Below the pieces are notes generated by a model. It was not told where the DNA came from, did no database searches, and saw nothing but the letters and a program-made list of their open reading frames with translations. A DNA stretch of 64,000 bases from Gammaproteobacteria bacterium RIFCSPHIGHO2_02_FULL_42_43 (lineage in GTDB: Bacteria; Pseudomonadota; Gammaproteobacteria; Coxiellales; Coxiellaceae), in the NCBI GenBank assembly GCA_001801425.1, contig MGXR01000006.1, positions 1-64,000 on the forward strand, given 5' to 3'. Position numbers and translations under genes: made by a program. This document shows, piece by piece, positions 1-8,390 of the stretch (positions within the stretch are counted from its first letter, which is position 1; each line of letters begins with the position of its first letter).

Positions 1-1
1 C

Positions 2-1585
2 GATGCGTTGAGACGCGCAGGATTTGATGCTACTGCACTCAAAGAAGCTGGATTCAGTGATGCTGCATTGAAGAGCGCTGGTTTTGATGCCACACAAATT
101 CAAAAAGCGGATCAAGTAGCGACATTATGCAGCGCCACCAAATTAGCGCAACAGCGTGCATCCGGTGTTTCAGCCGCGCAATTAAAAGACGAAGGATGTG
201 GTGTTGCTGCATTGAAAGCCGCGGGATTTAACGCTACAGAATTAAGAGATGCAGGATTTAGTGCAGATGCGTTGAAGACGGCCGGTTTTTCTGCAGCACA
301 ATTAAAAAAAGCAGGATATTCTGCAGACCAACTGGTTGCTGCAGGTTATGATGCGCAGGAATTGCATAACGCGGGTTACACAGCGGCTGAATTGCACGAA
401 GCTGGAATGACGGCTGCTGCGTTGAAGACGGCCGGTTTTTCTGCAGCACAATTAAAAAAAGCAGGATATTCTGCGGGCCAACTGGTTGCTGCAGGTTATG
501 ATGCGCAGGAATTGCATAACGCGGGTTACACAGCGGCTGAATTGCACGAAGCTGGAATGACGGCCGCAGAATTACATCAAGCTGGGTTTGGCCCGAATGC
601 ATTGAAAGCTGCAGGATTTACGAAAGGGGATCTCATGCGCGCTGGTTTTACGCCGAGCGAAGCAGGGTATGTAACTACTGCTTCCGCCGCCGCGTCATCT
701 GCGCCCGAATCTCCCATATCATCAACCTCTGCATCGTTTTCGGCGTTGCCTGCTTTTGGCGAAAGTTCAACGCAGTTGAAGCTTGCACAATTTGAAAAAG
801 AACAACAAGCAGCGATGAATGCGCAAGAGCGTCAAAATCAGATTCAACAATTACAAGCGTTTATGGCTGATCAAGCGCAAAAATTTTTAGTGGGTTGGGG
901 AAAACCCTCGCAGCAAAACTTACAATTGGCGCCTCAGCCTGTGAACACGAGCGGCTCAGGTTCTGGTGGTACTTCAGGTGGTGCATCAGGTTCTGCTGCA
1001 GCGGAATCGGGACCGATTATCAAAGCGGGAACCATTTTATTTGGTGTGATTGACACCTCCATTAACAGCGACGAACCAACACCCATCATGGCCAGCATTG
1101 TTGCTGGTGCATTAAACGGTAGTAAATTGATCGGTAAATTCAAACTTGTACACAAAAAATTATTGATTCAATTTACTTTGGTGAATGATCCGCATTATCC
1201 CACAACATTTTCAATCGTTGCAGTGGCGATTGATCCAGATACCGCAAGAACAGCCATCGCAGGACAAGTCAATAATCATTACTTATTGCGTTATGGCACA
1301 TTGTTCGCCTCATCATTTTTATCCGGTATTTCCAGCGCCATCGTCAACCAAGGAGTGAGCACGGATTGTGCCGGCGGGGGCGGATTGTTTTGTATTGTGA
1401 AAACATCACCACTCAATACCCAACAACAAATCGCAGTGGGTTTAGGTAACGTAGGTCAGGCGTATTCGCAACGCATGGGCGCTAATTTCAGTCGCGCACC
1501 GACGGTTCGGATACCGGCGGGCACAGGTATTGGCATTTTGGTGACGAAAGATTTGAAATTGCCCAAACATCAATCACAAAACTAG
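2..1585 (+). CDS. icmE: Dot/Icm secretion protein IcmE/DotG, 5'-truncated by the window edge
   Basis: This is the C-terminal 527 or so residues of the VirB10-like core subunit that links the inner membrane to the outer-membrane pore of the type IVB secretion machine. The reading frame is open from base 2, so the start lies outside the window. Residues 1 to about 220 are degenerate ten-residue repeats of the form AGF-x-AxxLKxA, typical of DotG. A Q/K-rich linker and a Gly/Ser stretch follow (about residue 315 to 335), then the conserved VirB10-like domain beginning near GTILFGVIDTSINSD. The next gene, icmG, follows after 10 bases. Identification is firm from the repeat plus VirB10 architecture and the downstream gene order. 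Confidence 0.95.
   Translation, partial: DALRRAGFDATALKEAGFSDAALKSAGFDATQIQKADQVATLCSATKLAQQRASGVSAAQLKDEGCGVAALKAAGFNATELRDAGFSADALKTAGFSAAQLKKAGYSADQLVAAGYDAQELHNAGYTAAELHEAGMTAAALKTAGFSAAQLKKAGYSAGQLVAAGYDAQELHNAGYTAAELHEAGMTAAELHQAGFGPNALKAAGFTKGDLMRAGFTPSEAGYVTTASAAASSAPESPISSTSASFSALPAFGESSTQLKLAQFEKEQQAAMNAQERQNQIQQLQAFMADQAQKFLVGWGKPSQQNLQLAPQPVNTSGSGSGGTSGGASGSAAAESGPIIKAGTILFGVIDTSINSDEPTPIMASIVAGALNGSKLIGKFKLVHKKLLIQFTLVNDPHYPTTFSIVAVAIDPDTARTAIAGQVNNHYLLRYGTLFASSFLSGISSAIVNQGVSTDCAGGGGLFCIVKTSPLNTQQQIAVGLGNVGQAYSQRMGANFSRAPTVRIPAGTGIGILVTKDLKLPKHQSQN
271..563 (+). repeat. 150-bp tandem duplication inside icmE/dotG
   Basis: Bases 271-413 recur almost exactly at 421-563, a period of 150 bp or five decapeptide repeats. 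I see only two substitutions, adjacent to each other, where GCAGACC becomes GCGGGCC. The neighbouring decapeptides are far more diverged, so this looks like a recent in-frame duplication. Confidence 0.9.
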
Positions 1586-1595
1586 GGTGTGAGTT

Positions 1596-2333
1596 ATGGT
1601 AGACAATCCTAAAAGCACTTCTGATGAAGAATATCAATTTCCGCATGAGGAATATTTGGGAGCGAGTGCGACAAAGCCCGCAGCAGAATCTGCTGCGTCA
1701 GACGTGTCGCCAGAATCAGCGCCCATGGGCGATCATGGTAATTTTCCACGATGGATGCAGGGTTTTTCTAATCTGTCGCCGAAAGTAAGGCGCATTATTT
1801 TGGCGTTGGTGGCCGTCATCATATTGGTTATTGTGTTTCATTTTATATCTGAAAAGCCAGCACCCGTGATTGAGCAACCTGTGGTGCAATCCGCACCATC
1901 CAACACGGATAATTTGCAGACGTTGAATTCATTGGATGCGTTGCGTTTGCATTCGACACAAACAGAATCGCAACTCAGTAAATTGAAAAACGATGTGTCG
2001 GATTTGCGAGACACCCTCAACGAATCTCAAGCGCAAAATCAAAAACTGCAAGAGCAAGTGTCGGCATTGGCTGATCAAGTAAAAATATTGACGAACGACA
2101 TGGACAAGGTACTTGAAAAATTAACCCCCAAGAAAGTAGAAAAAATTGTGTACCACCTGCGAGCGGTTTTGCCTGATCGTGCTTGGATTATGTCATCGAG
2201 CGGTAATGAAGAATCAGTCACTATGGGTGATCATGTTTCTGGTTATGGCACCATCAAATCCATTGATGCAAAAACAGGAGTGCTAACGACCAGTAGTGGG
2301 CGAAAAATTGTTTTTGGGCCCAATGATTATTAA
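1596..2333 (+). CDS. icmG: Dot/Icm secretion protein IcmG/DotF
   Basis: This 245-residue inner-membrane protein belongs to the Dot/Icm core complex. It has an acidic cytoplasmic N-terminus, one membrane segment at about residues 66-84 (VRRIILALVAVIILVIVF), a periplasmic coiled coil at roughly 105-175 rich in Gln, Leu and Asn, and a compact C-terminal domain. That domain order and length match the DotF family. It lies 10 bases after icmE and before icmC, the conserved Legionella and Coxiella order. In Legionella DotF has been proposed to contact effectors and the DotG/DotC/DotD/DotH core; nothing here tests that. Confidence 0.9.
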   Translation: MVDNPKSTSDEEYQFPHEEYLGASATKPAAESAASDVSPESAPMGDHGNFPRWMQGFSNLSPKVRRIILALVAVIILVIVFHFISEKPAPVIEQPVVQSAPSNTDNLQTLNSLDALRLHSTQTESQLSKLKNDVSDLRDTLNESQAQNQKLQEQVSALADQVKILTNDMDKVLEKLTPKKVEKIVYHLRAVLPDRAWIMSSSGNEESVTMGDHVSGYGTIKSIDAKTGVLTTSSGRKIVFGPNDY

Positions 2334-2408
2334 TGGTATTTTTAACCTCGCTTTAAGGAAACTACTCTATACTTGATATAACTTGGGCAAAACTTTGAGT
2401 AGGTCATT

Positions 2409-2906
2409 ATGGATGTTACTGAATTAGTACAAAACCTCGGAATTCTCGGTCAGATTTTGAATATGGTCGCGATTGCCATGGGTGTTGGTTTGTTATTTGC
2501 AGGTCTTTTTCAATTGAAACGATATGGTGAAATGCGCACCATGATGTCGGCGCAATTGTCGATTGCCGCCCCGTTGATGACCATTCTTGCTTCAGCGATG
2601 TTACTGTCGTTACCCACTTTTTTAGACACCGTATTAATGTCTACCATGGGTTATACAAGTCCAATGGCGTATAACACTTCTGGTTCTGGGTATTCTCAGG
2701 TGGTTGAACCCATTCTGATTTTTGTTCGTGTGATCGGCGTGGGGTCTTTCATTCGAGGCATTATTTTACTTTCACGGTCGGGTGATCATCAACGTTCACA
2801 GCCTGGGATGCTTGGAAAAGCGTTTACTTTCATGATCGGGGGCGTGTTATGTATTCACGTCCAAGGAACGTTGCATTTGTTGGAAAGCATTTTGGGACTG
2901 GTTTAA
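2409..2906 (+). CDS. icmC: Dot/Icm secretion protein IcmC/DotE
   Basis: This 165-residue polytopic inner-membrane protein has about four hydrophobic segments. The N-terminal MDVTELVQNLGILGQILNMV followed by an amphipathic segment is characteristic of the DotE/DotV-like family, which is paralogous to the IcmD product downstream (both share an AGLLFAxFFQxK-type pattern after the first membrane helix). A GTAGGTC-like ribosome site precedes the ATG. The 75-base gap to icmG is the largest so far in the operon and includes an AT-rich stretch that could hold a secondary promoter. Position between icmG and icmD supports the name. Confidence 0.88.
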   Translation: MDVTELVQNLGILGQILNMVAIAMGVGLLFAGLFQLKRYGEMRTMMSAQLSIAAPLMTILASAMLLSLPTFLDTVLMSTMGYTSPMAYNTSGSGYSQVVEPILIFVRVIGVGSFIRGIILLSRSGDHQRSQPGMLGKAFTFMIGGVLCIHVQGTLHLLESILGLV

Positions 2907-2984
2907 CATATTCATTGTAAATCGTGTGATATGTTATTACGATATGAGTACATTACGGTTTTTAAACTAAGGGAGCTTTTAGTC

Positions 2985-3392
2985 ATGGCGTTAAAATATA
3001 ACATTCGGTTCACAACGGGAATTATTTTGAAAATAATCGTGTCGCTGGTGGGCGTTTTTTGTGTCACACAAGCGCTAGCTGGCGTTGGCCCGACATTGGG
3101 GGACATTCAAAAATCTGTTCAAACAGGGATTGGTAGCGTTGCGGCGATTTTGCAAGATGTGGCGTTGATTGCCGGCATTGGTTTTGTGTTTGCCTCCTTT
3201 TTCAAATTCCATCAACACAAAATGAATCCACAGCAAATTCCATTAAGCCAAGGGGTTACTTTATTGGTTATTGGTGCAGCGCTTGCGGTTTTCCCCCACC
3301 TCTTGAACACAGCGTCACAAGGCGTGTTTGGTACAGGTATTTCTCAGGCAACTGGCGGCGCAATTAAAACCATCATCGGCGTACCCTCCTGA
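2985..3392 (+). CDS. icmD: Dot/Icm secretion protein IcmD/DotP
   Basis: This 135-residue protein has a signal-like N-terminal helix (about residues 15-35, ending near ALAGVGPTLG) and two further hydrophobic segments, as in IcmD/DotP. I chose the ATG at 2985 because GGGAG lies nine bases upstream and the resulting length matches the family (about 130 residues); an upstream ATG at 2931 would add 18 residues without a good ribosome site. The sequence is similar to IcmC/DotE, consistent with the known relatedness of these subunits. It is followed after eight bases by icmJ. Confidence 0.9.
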   Translation: MALKYNIRFTTGIILKIIVSLVGVFCVTQALAGVGPTLGDIQKSVQTGIGSVAAILQDVALIAGIGFVFASFFKFHQHKMNPQQIPLSQGVTLLVIGAALAVFPHLLNTASQGVFGTGISQATGGAIKTIIGVPS

Positions 3393-3400
3393 AAAACAAC

Positions 3401-4015
3401 ATGGCACAGTATGACATCACATTAACAGCCGCTCCGAATAATTGGCGGCTGTTTATGTTGAGACGCTCGGATGCGGCTTTTTTAAAGTTTCAAGAAAAGG
3501 TGCATGCACGCGATCAACATGTGTGTCAGTACTGCGGTTTTCAAGCGAAAGAATGCATGGAGACTGTCAATCTCAATGGTAATTATTTAGAAAATAAACT
3601 CAGCAATATGGCAACCGCATGTGGTTTATGTGCACAATGTTTTTTTCTGGATGCGGTGGGTAAAAGTGATTTTGGCGGCGGTGTTTTAATTTATTTGCCT
3701 GAAATGCGCCAAACCGAATTGAACGCACTTTGTCATGTGCTTTTTGCATCGCAGGCATATAACTTGGAAACAGCCAAGCATGCCAAAGCTGTTTACCGAA
3801 GTTTAAAGCTACGTGCGCAATTAGTGGAAGAAAAAATGGGCGAGGGGTTGAGTAATCCCACGCAATTAGGGCAAATGATGGTGGATGCCGATGTGGCAAA
3901 ACAAAAATCATTACGAGATATGCTAAATCGCGCGTTTCGATTATTGCCTAATGTCGCGCGATTTTCAGATGAAATTGTGACGTGGTCGAAATCGGGATGG
4001 TTGTTTGCGGCGTAA
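3401..4015 (+). CDS. icmJ: Dot/Icm secretion protein IcmJ/DotN
   Basis: This 204-residue cytoplasmic protein belongs to the type IV coupling complex with DotL, DotM and the IcmS/IcmW adaptors. The zinc-binding core is visible as C42-x2-C45 and C74-x2-C77-x2-C80, resembling an HNH-type zinc fold without obvious nuclease residues, as known for DotN. The start ATG at 3401 gives the family length. The gene sits between icmD and icmB exactly as in Legionella, with eight bases to icmD and 23 to icmB. Confidence 0.92.
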   Translation: MAQYDITLTAAPNNWRLFMLRRSDAAFLKFQEKVHARDQHVCQYCGFQAKECMETVNLNGNYLENKLSNMATACGLCAQCFFLDAVGKSDFGGGVLIYLPEMRQTELNALCHVLFASQAYNLETAKHAKAVYRSLKLRAQLVEEKMGEGLSNPTQLGQMMVDADVAKQKSLRDMLNRAFRLLPNVARFSDEIVTWSKSGWLFAA

Positions 4016-4038
4016 GAACAGCTTCTTAGGGAAGTGAT

Positions 4039-7038
4039 ATGCGATTGGTTTCGGGTGTCTCCGATTTTTTTGACACACTCTTGTCATGGATGAGCACGTC
4101 TCTCAAGCAGACAACAGCGTCATATTGTGATTTACAAACCGCAGATAGCCCCACGGTTTTAGTCAATAATGACGGCACATTGTTGTCGGTAATTCAAATC
4201 GATGGCGTTAAATCGCTTATTGGTCGCGAAGAATTCGATTACATCCAAACGAGTTTGCGCCAAACGTTTCAAACAACGATGTCGCAGTCTGGGCACGAAA
4301 TTCAAGTGTATTTTTCTTATAATCGCGACGAAGTGAAAAAAGAACTCAGTGAAATTTTGTCGCCCGCCGTGGCGACTGCTGAGCGTTTGTCATTGCAGTT
4401 GGATGATTTGTTTGAAGAGCGCATGACGCATTTATCGCGCTATTGCGCGCACGAAGATGTGTTTGTGGTGTTGTATACAAATTTAAAATCGCTCACGGGC
4501 GAGCAATTAAAACGCGCGAATAAAGACAAACAATCTGTCGTTAAAAATAATAAAATCCCACCGTTTCGGTACACACAAAATATTTTGGCAGCCGTTCCCG
4601 ATTTACGTGAGAGTCACGATTCGTTTGTGCGTTCTGTGGTGAATGATTTTCGTCAATGCGGGTTGGTGGCGTCGCTCATGGAAGTGCACGATGCGTTATA
4701 TGCGATTCGAAATAGTGTAGATCCTGATTTTACCGATCAAAAGTGGCGGCCCGTGCTGCCGGGTGACAAAACTACAATTCAAGAAATTAAAAAATCTAAA
4801 GGCGATATTTCTGATTTGCTGTGGCCGTCGCTTGCAAGACAAGTGATTCCGCGCGATGCAATCAATTTGGATTTGCGTACGGTGCGTGTGGGTGATCGTG
4901 ATTATGCAACGGTATTTATCGATTTGTTTCCGCAAGACATCCAGATGTTTGTGCGTCTATTTTCTCGCACGCTGCAAACGCAAATTCCGTGGCGCATTTC
5001 ATTCTCAATTGAAAGTCATGGGCTCGGTTATTCCGCAATGCGCGCGGTACTCGCTTCTGTTTTGAGTGTTACTTCAGCGCAAAATCGGTTGATCACCGAT
5101 TCATTAAAGTTACTGCAATATATTAATTTAAATACAGACGATGCGGTGGTGCGTTTGCGAGTGGCAGCATCCACTTGGTCTCCCATCAACGACATGCGGT
5201 TGTTACGTGCGCGTGCCTCGATGCTGGCTAAGGCAATTCAAGGTTGGGGGACTTGCGATACGTCAGAAATTTCAGGTGATGCGTTTGAAGGTGTGGTGTC
5301 AACGATGCTGGGGGTTTCTCGGTCGAGCACCGCGACTCCTTCCATCGCGCCATTGTCCAACGTGCTTTACATGCTGCCCTTGTTTCGCCCCGCATCTCCT
5401 TGGAAAACGGGTGCGATTTTACTTCGCTCGCCCGATGGGAAACCGTGGCCGTATCATCCGGGTTCTAGTCAACAGACGACGTGGATCGATTTATTTTATG
5501 CGCGCCCGGGTTCTGGTAAATCTGTTTTATCTAACGCGATTAATTTGGCGGTGTGTTTGTCGCCGGGTATTGTGCGCCTGCCGCGCATTTCAATTATTGA
5601 CATTGGTCCATCCAGCAGCGGTTTGATCACGCTGTTGAAAGATGCGTTGCCGAACAAGCAAAAACATCTGGTGGCCCATCATCGCTTGCGTATGACGAAA
5701 GAATACGCGATCAATCCATTCGACACACAATTGGGCTGTCGTTTCCCAACACCCACTGAGCGCGCTTTTCTGGTAAATTTCCTGGCGTTATTAGCGACTC
5801 CGGTTGGCGCTGAGAAAGCATATGACGGTGCGCCTGATATGGCAGGCTTGGTCGTGGATGAATTGTATAAAGCATTTTCGGATGAAGGCAAGCCTAACGT
5901 CTATGCAGCGGGGATGTCAGATCAAGTCGATGGCATTTTGGAAGAAATCGGTTTTATGCGAGATGTGCAAACCACGTGGTGGGAAGTGACTGACGCTCTT
6001 TTTATGGCGGGTTTCTCACACGAGGCGATGTTGGCACAACGTTTTGCAATACCAGTGCTCGCTGATGTGGCTGCGATTTGCCGTATTCCCGCCGTGCAAG
6101 ATTTGTATGGCAAAATCACGACACCGACCAATGAAGATTTGATTCACGCTTTTGCGCGCATGATTTCCAGCGCTGTCAGGGAATATCCCATTATCGCTCA
6201 GGCAACGCAATTTGATTTGGGTGAAGCCAAGGTCGTGGCGCTGGATTTAGATGAGGTGGCAAAGAGTGGTGGCGATGCGGCGAATCGTCAGACAGCTGTC
6301 ATGTATATGATGGCGCGCTACGTACTGGCGCGTCACTATTACCTGACGGATGAGAATGTGTCGGATATGCCAGAAGCATATCGGCATTTTCATCAAGCGC
6401 GCATTTCTGAAATTCGCGAAGATCCTAAGCGTATTGTGTTTGACGAATTTCATCGCACATCAAAAGCGCAGGCGGTGCGTGACCAGGTGTTACAAGACAT
6501 GCGTGAGGGCCGCAAGTGGAAAGTGCAGATTGCGCTATTGTCACAATCACTCGATGACTTTGATGAAACCATGGTGGAATTTGCAACATCTATTTTTATT
6601 ATGGAAGCCGGTCCAGAACAAGCCGTACAAAAAACAGCGAAAGTATTCGGCTTGACGAACACTGCGCGCAATTCATTAAAGTCGAGAGTGCATGGCCCCA
6701 ATGAATCCGGTGCCACGTTCTTAGCGCAGTTTGCAACGAAGGATGGGCAGAACACACAACTGCTTACATCGACGTTAGGCCCGATAGAGTTGTGGGCCTT
6801 GAATACTTCCGCAGAAGATGTTTATATTAGAAACAATTTGTATCAGAAGATTGGCGCACGCGTTGCGAGAAAATTGTTGGCAAGACGTTTTCCGAATGGA
6901 ACGGCCACCAAAGCGCTAGAAGATATGTATGCAAATTTTAAACAAGATTCAGGATTTATGGATGACGCAGGGAAAGAAAGTGTGATGAAACAATTATTGG
7001 ATGAGCTCTTGGAAGAGAATAGAAAAAATACTTCTTAA
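4039..7038 (+). CDS. icmB: Dot/Icm secretion ATPase IcmB/DotO
   Basis: This 999-residue VirB4-like ATPase energises the type IVB secretion machine at the inner-membrane face. A Walker A motif (ARPGSGKSVL) lies near residue 490 and a Walker B-like IVFDEFHRT near residue 797. The N-terminal half matches the VirB4/DotO non-catalytic domain in length and position. An AGGGAAG ribosome site precedes the ATG. Legionella DotO is about 1009 residues, so the gene is full length. It is the last icm gene seen here; icmF/dotU does not follow, and a likely terminator lies 39 bases downstream. Confidence 0.95.
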   Translation: MRLVSGVSDFFDTLLSWMSTSLKQTTASYCDLQTADSPTVLVNNDGTLLSVIQIDGVKSLIGREEFDYIQTSLRQTFQTTMSQSGHEIQVYFSYNRDEVKKELSEILSPAVATAERLSLQLDDLFEERMTHLSRYCAHEDVFVVLYTNLKSLTGEQLKRANKDKQSVVKNNKIPPFRYTQNILAAVPDLRESHDSFVRSVVNDFRQCGLVASLMEVHDALYAIRNSVDPDFTDQKWRPVLPGDKTTIQEIKKSKGDISDLLWPSLARQVIPRDAINLDLRTVRVGDRDYATVFIDLFPQDIQMFVRLFSRTLQTQIPWRISFSIESHGLGYSAMRAVLASVLSVTSAQNRLITDSLKLLQYINLNTDDAVVRLRVAASTWSPINDMRLLRARASMLAKAIQGWGTCDTSEISGDAFEGVVSTMLGVSRSSTATPSIAPLSNVLYMLPLFRPASPWKTGAILLRSPDGKPWPYHPGSSQQTTWIDLFYARPGSGKSVLSNAINLAVCLSPGIVRLPRISIIDIGPSSSGLITLLKDALPNKQKHLVAHHRLRMTKEYAINPFDTQLGCRFPTPTERAFLVNFLALLATPVGAEKAYDGAPDMAGLVVDELYKAFSDEGKPNVYAAGMSDQVDGILEEIGFMRDVQTTWWEVTDALFMAGFSHEAMLAQRFAIPVLADVAAICRIPAVQDLYGKITTPTNEDLIHAFARMISSAVREYPIIAQATQFDLGEAKVVALDLDEVAKSGGDAANRQTAVMYMMARYVLARHYYLTDENVSDMPEAYRHFHQARISEIREDPKRIVFDEFHRTSKAQAVRDQVLQDMREGRKWKVQIALLSQSLDDFDETMVEFATSIFIMEAGPEQAVQKTAKVFGLTNTARNSLKSRVHGPNESGATFLAQFATKDGQNTQLLTSTLGPIELWALNTSAEDVYIRNNLYQKIGARVARKLLARRFPNGTATKALEDMYANFKQDSGFMDDAGKESVMKQLLDELLEENRKNTS

Positions 7039-7076
7039 TCAAGGTATTATTTTCAATACATTATCCCGTTTGTGAT

Positions 7077-7111
7077 CTGGTTGTGTTTTGGTTGAACAAC
7101 CAGCGGTTTTT
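7077..7111 (+). terminator. Likely terminator of the icm operon
   Basis: An eight-base perfect stem (CTGGTTGT with ACAACCAG) with an 11-base loop is followed by CGGTTTTT. It lies 39 bases after the icmB stop codon. The stem is only moderately GC-rich, so strength is uncertain. Confidence 0.5.
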
Positions 7112-7257
7112 GACGTCATAAATATTTTCATATAAATAAATAAGTTGCAGAACTTTTCTGAAGTTGCTTCTATGGTAGTGTATAATTATTGTGCAGAATA
7201 CACGAAAACAGGAAAATGATCTTTGCAGGATCCAAGCTGGTGTTTTATGGAGGAATT

Positions 7258-7506
7258 ATGATAACGCAACATGAGTTAAATCAAATCATCGCCGACGCGT
7301 CGTCTCGTTATCAAGTTCCCGAAGATGTTTTAGCGGACGATCGTTTATCAACGGAGCAAAAAGTTGTGGTGCTGAAACAATGGGCATACGATGCCAAAGA
7401 ATTAGAAACTGCAGAGCAAGAAAATATGCGCGGCAGTTCACATCCCACCATGTTGCATCGCATTCTGTTGGCAATACGTTCAATAAAATCTGAACCGCGC
7501 GCATAA
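7258..7506 (+). CDS. Small conserved protein of unknown function (82 residues)
   Basis: The central motif VLADDRLSTEQKVVVLKQW followed by AYDAKEL resembles a family of small proteobacterial proteins that carry a 'VLADxxLSxxEKxxxLxxWxxDA' signature; I know of no function for it. The start at 7258 is set by a strong GGAGGAAT ribosome site six bases upstream; a TTG at 7189 could extend it but lacks support. A TATAAT at 7181-7186 may be a -10 box, with no convincing -35. It lies 20 bases before the UbiA-type gene, so it may be co-transcribed with the arabinose cluster, but nothing ties it functionally to that pathway. Confidence 0.75.
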   Translation: MITQHELNQIIADASSRYQVPEDVLADDRLSTEQKVVVLKQWAYDAKELETAEQENMRGSSHPTMLHRILLAIRSIKSEPRA

Positions 7507-7526
7507 GGCAAGCGGGTAAATATCAC

Positions 7527-8390
7527 ATGATTCAACATTACTTCCGTCTATTGCGCCCTGCCGATTGGATTAAAAATATTTTTGTGTTCGCCCCTTTATT
7601 TTTTGCACACGAATTTTTTAACGCAAACAAATTTCTGATTGTTTTTTATGGCGCGGTCCTATTTTCTATTATTGCGTCGAGCATTTATGCATTAAACGAT
7701 TATAAAGATTTGGTTGCCGATCGCATGCATCCCACTAAATGCAAGCGCCCAGTGGCTTCAGGTGATATCACACCCAAGGCCGCGGTCACTGTATTTGTGG
7801 TATTGGCAGCTATTGGATTGTTAGCCGCTTTGAATTTATCAACAGATTTTTTTGTGGTGACCGCATTTTATTTTTTGATTAATATCGCTTACTGCTTTTA
7901 TCTGAAAAACATTGCCATCATCGACGTGTATTGCATTGCCGCAGGATTTATTTTGCGCGTGATCGGTGGCGCTGTGTTGTTGTCGATTGAGCCGACGTTG
8001 TGGATTATTTTGTGTGTTGGATTGCTCGCGTTATTTTTAGGACTAGCGAAAAGACGCGATGATTTTGTGTGCGCCATGAATGAGCATCATCGAAAAAGCA
8101 TGTGCGGATACAATCGAAATTTTATCGATGTGGCTATTGGTATTGTGCTCGGCGCTTTATTTGTTTTTTATGTGATTTATACCACACAGCCGGCCAACGT
8201 TGCGGATTTAGGTACCGCACATTTTTATGTGACGGCGCCACTCGTTTTGCTTGGCATATTGCGCTATTTGCAACTGACGTTGGTGGAAGAGAAATCCGCA
8301 TCACCAACACAGTTGTTGTGCAGTGATCATTTTTTATTTGCTATTGTAGTGAGTTGGGTGGTGGTATCAGGATTATTGATTTACCAATGA
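7527..8390 (+). CDS. UbiA-family prenyltransferase, probable decaprenyl-phosphate phosphoribosyltransferase
   Basis: This 287-residue membrane protein has about eight hydrophobic segments and the UbiA aspartate motif N57-D58-YK-D61, followed by LVADRMHPTKCKRP. That last stretch closely matches the DPPR synthase branch of UbiA (Mycobacterium Rv3806c), which moves 5-phosphoribose from PRPP to polyprenyl phosphate, rather than the quinone or haem branches. The two next genes encode DprE1- and DprE2-like enzymes that act on exactly that product, which strengthens the call. The stop codon overlaps the start of the next gene (ATGA). A DPPR phosphatase is not visible nearby. Confidence 0.85.
   Translation: MIQHYFRLLRPADWIKNIFVFAPLFFAHEFFNANKFLIVFYGAVLFSIIASSIYALNDYKDLVADRMHPTKCKRPVASGDITPKAAVTVFVVLAAIGLLAALNLSTDFFVVTAFYFLINIAYCFYLKNIAIIDVYCIAAGFILRVIGGAVLLSIEPTLWIILCVGLLALFLGLAKRRDDFVCAMNEHHRKSMCGYNRNFIDVAIGIVLGALFVFYVIYTTQPANVADLGTAHFYVTAPLVLLGILRYLQLTLVEEKSASPTQLLCSDHFLFAIVVSWVVVSGLLIYQ

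Noticed and set aside
258-602. 114-residue minus-strand reading frame inside dotG
   Set aside because: It mirrors the decapeptide and 150-bp repeats of the true gene; it has no ribosome site or plausible product.
3401-4015. HNH homing endonuclease reading of the zinc-finger protein in the icm operon
   Set aside because: The cysteine pattern is like HNH proteins, but length, operon position and C-terminal region match IcmJ/DotN, which has this fold without nuclease residues.
5141-5626. 161-residue plus-strand frame inside icmB
   Set aside because: It overlaps the Walker A region of a clear ATPase in another frame; Arg/Cys-rich product typical of a shadow frame.
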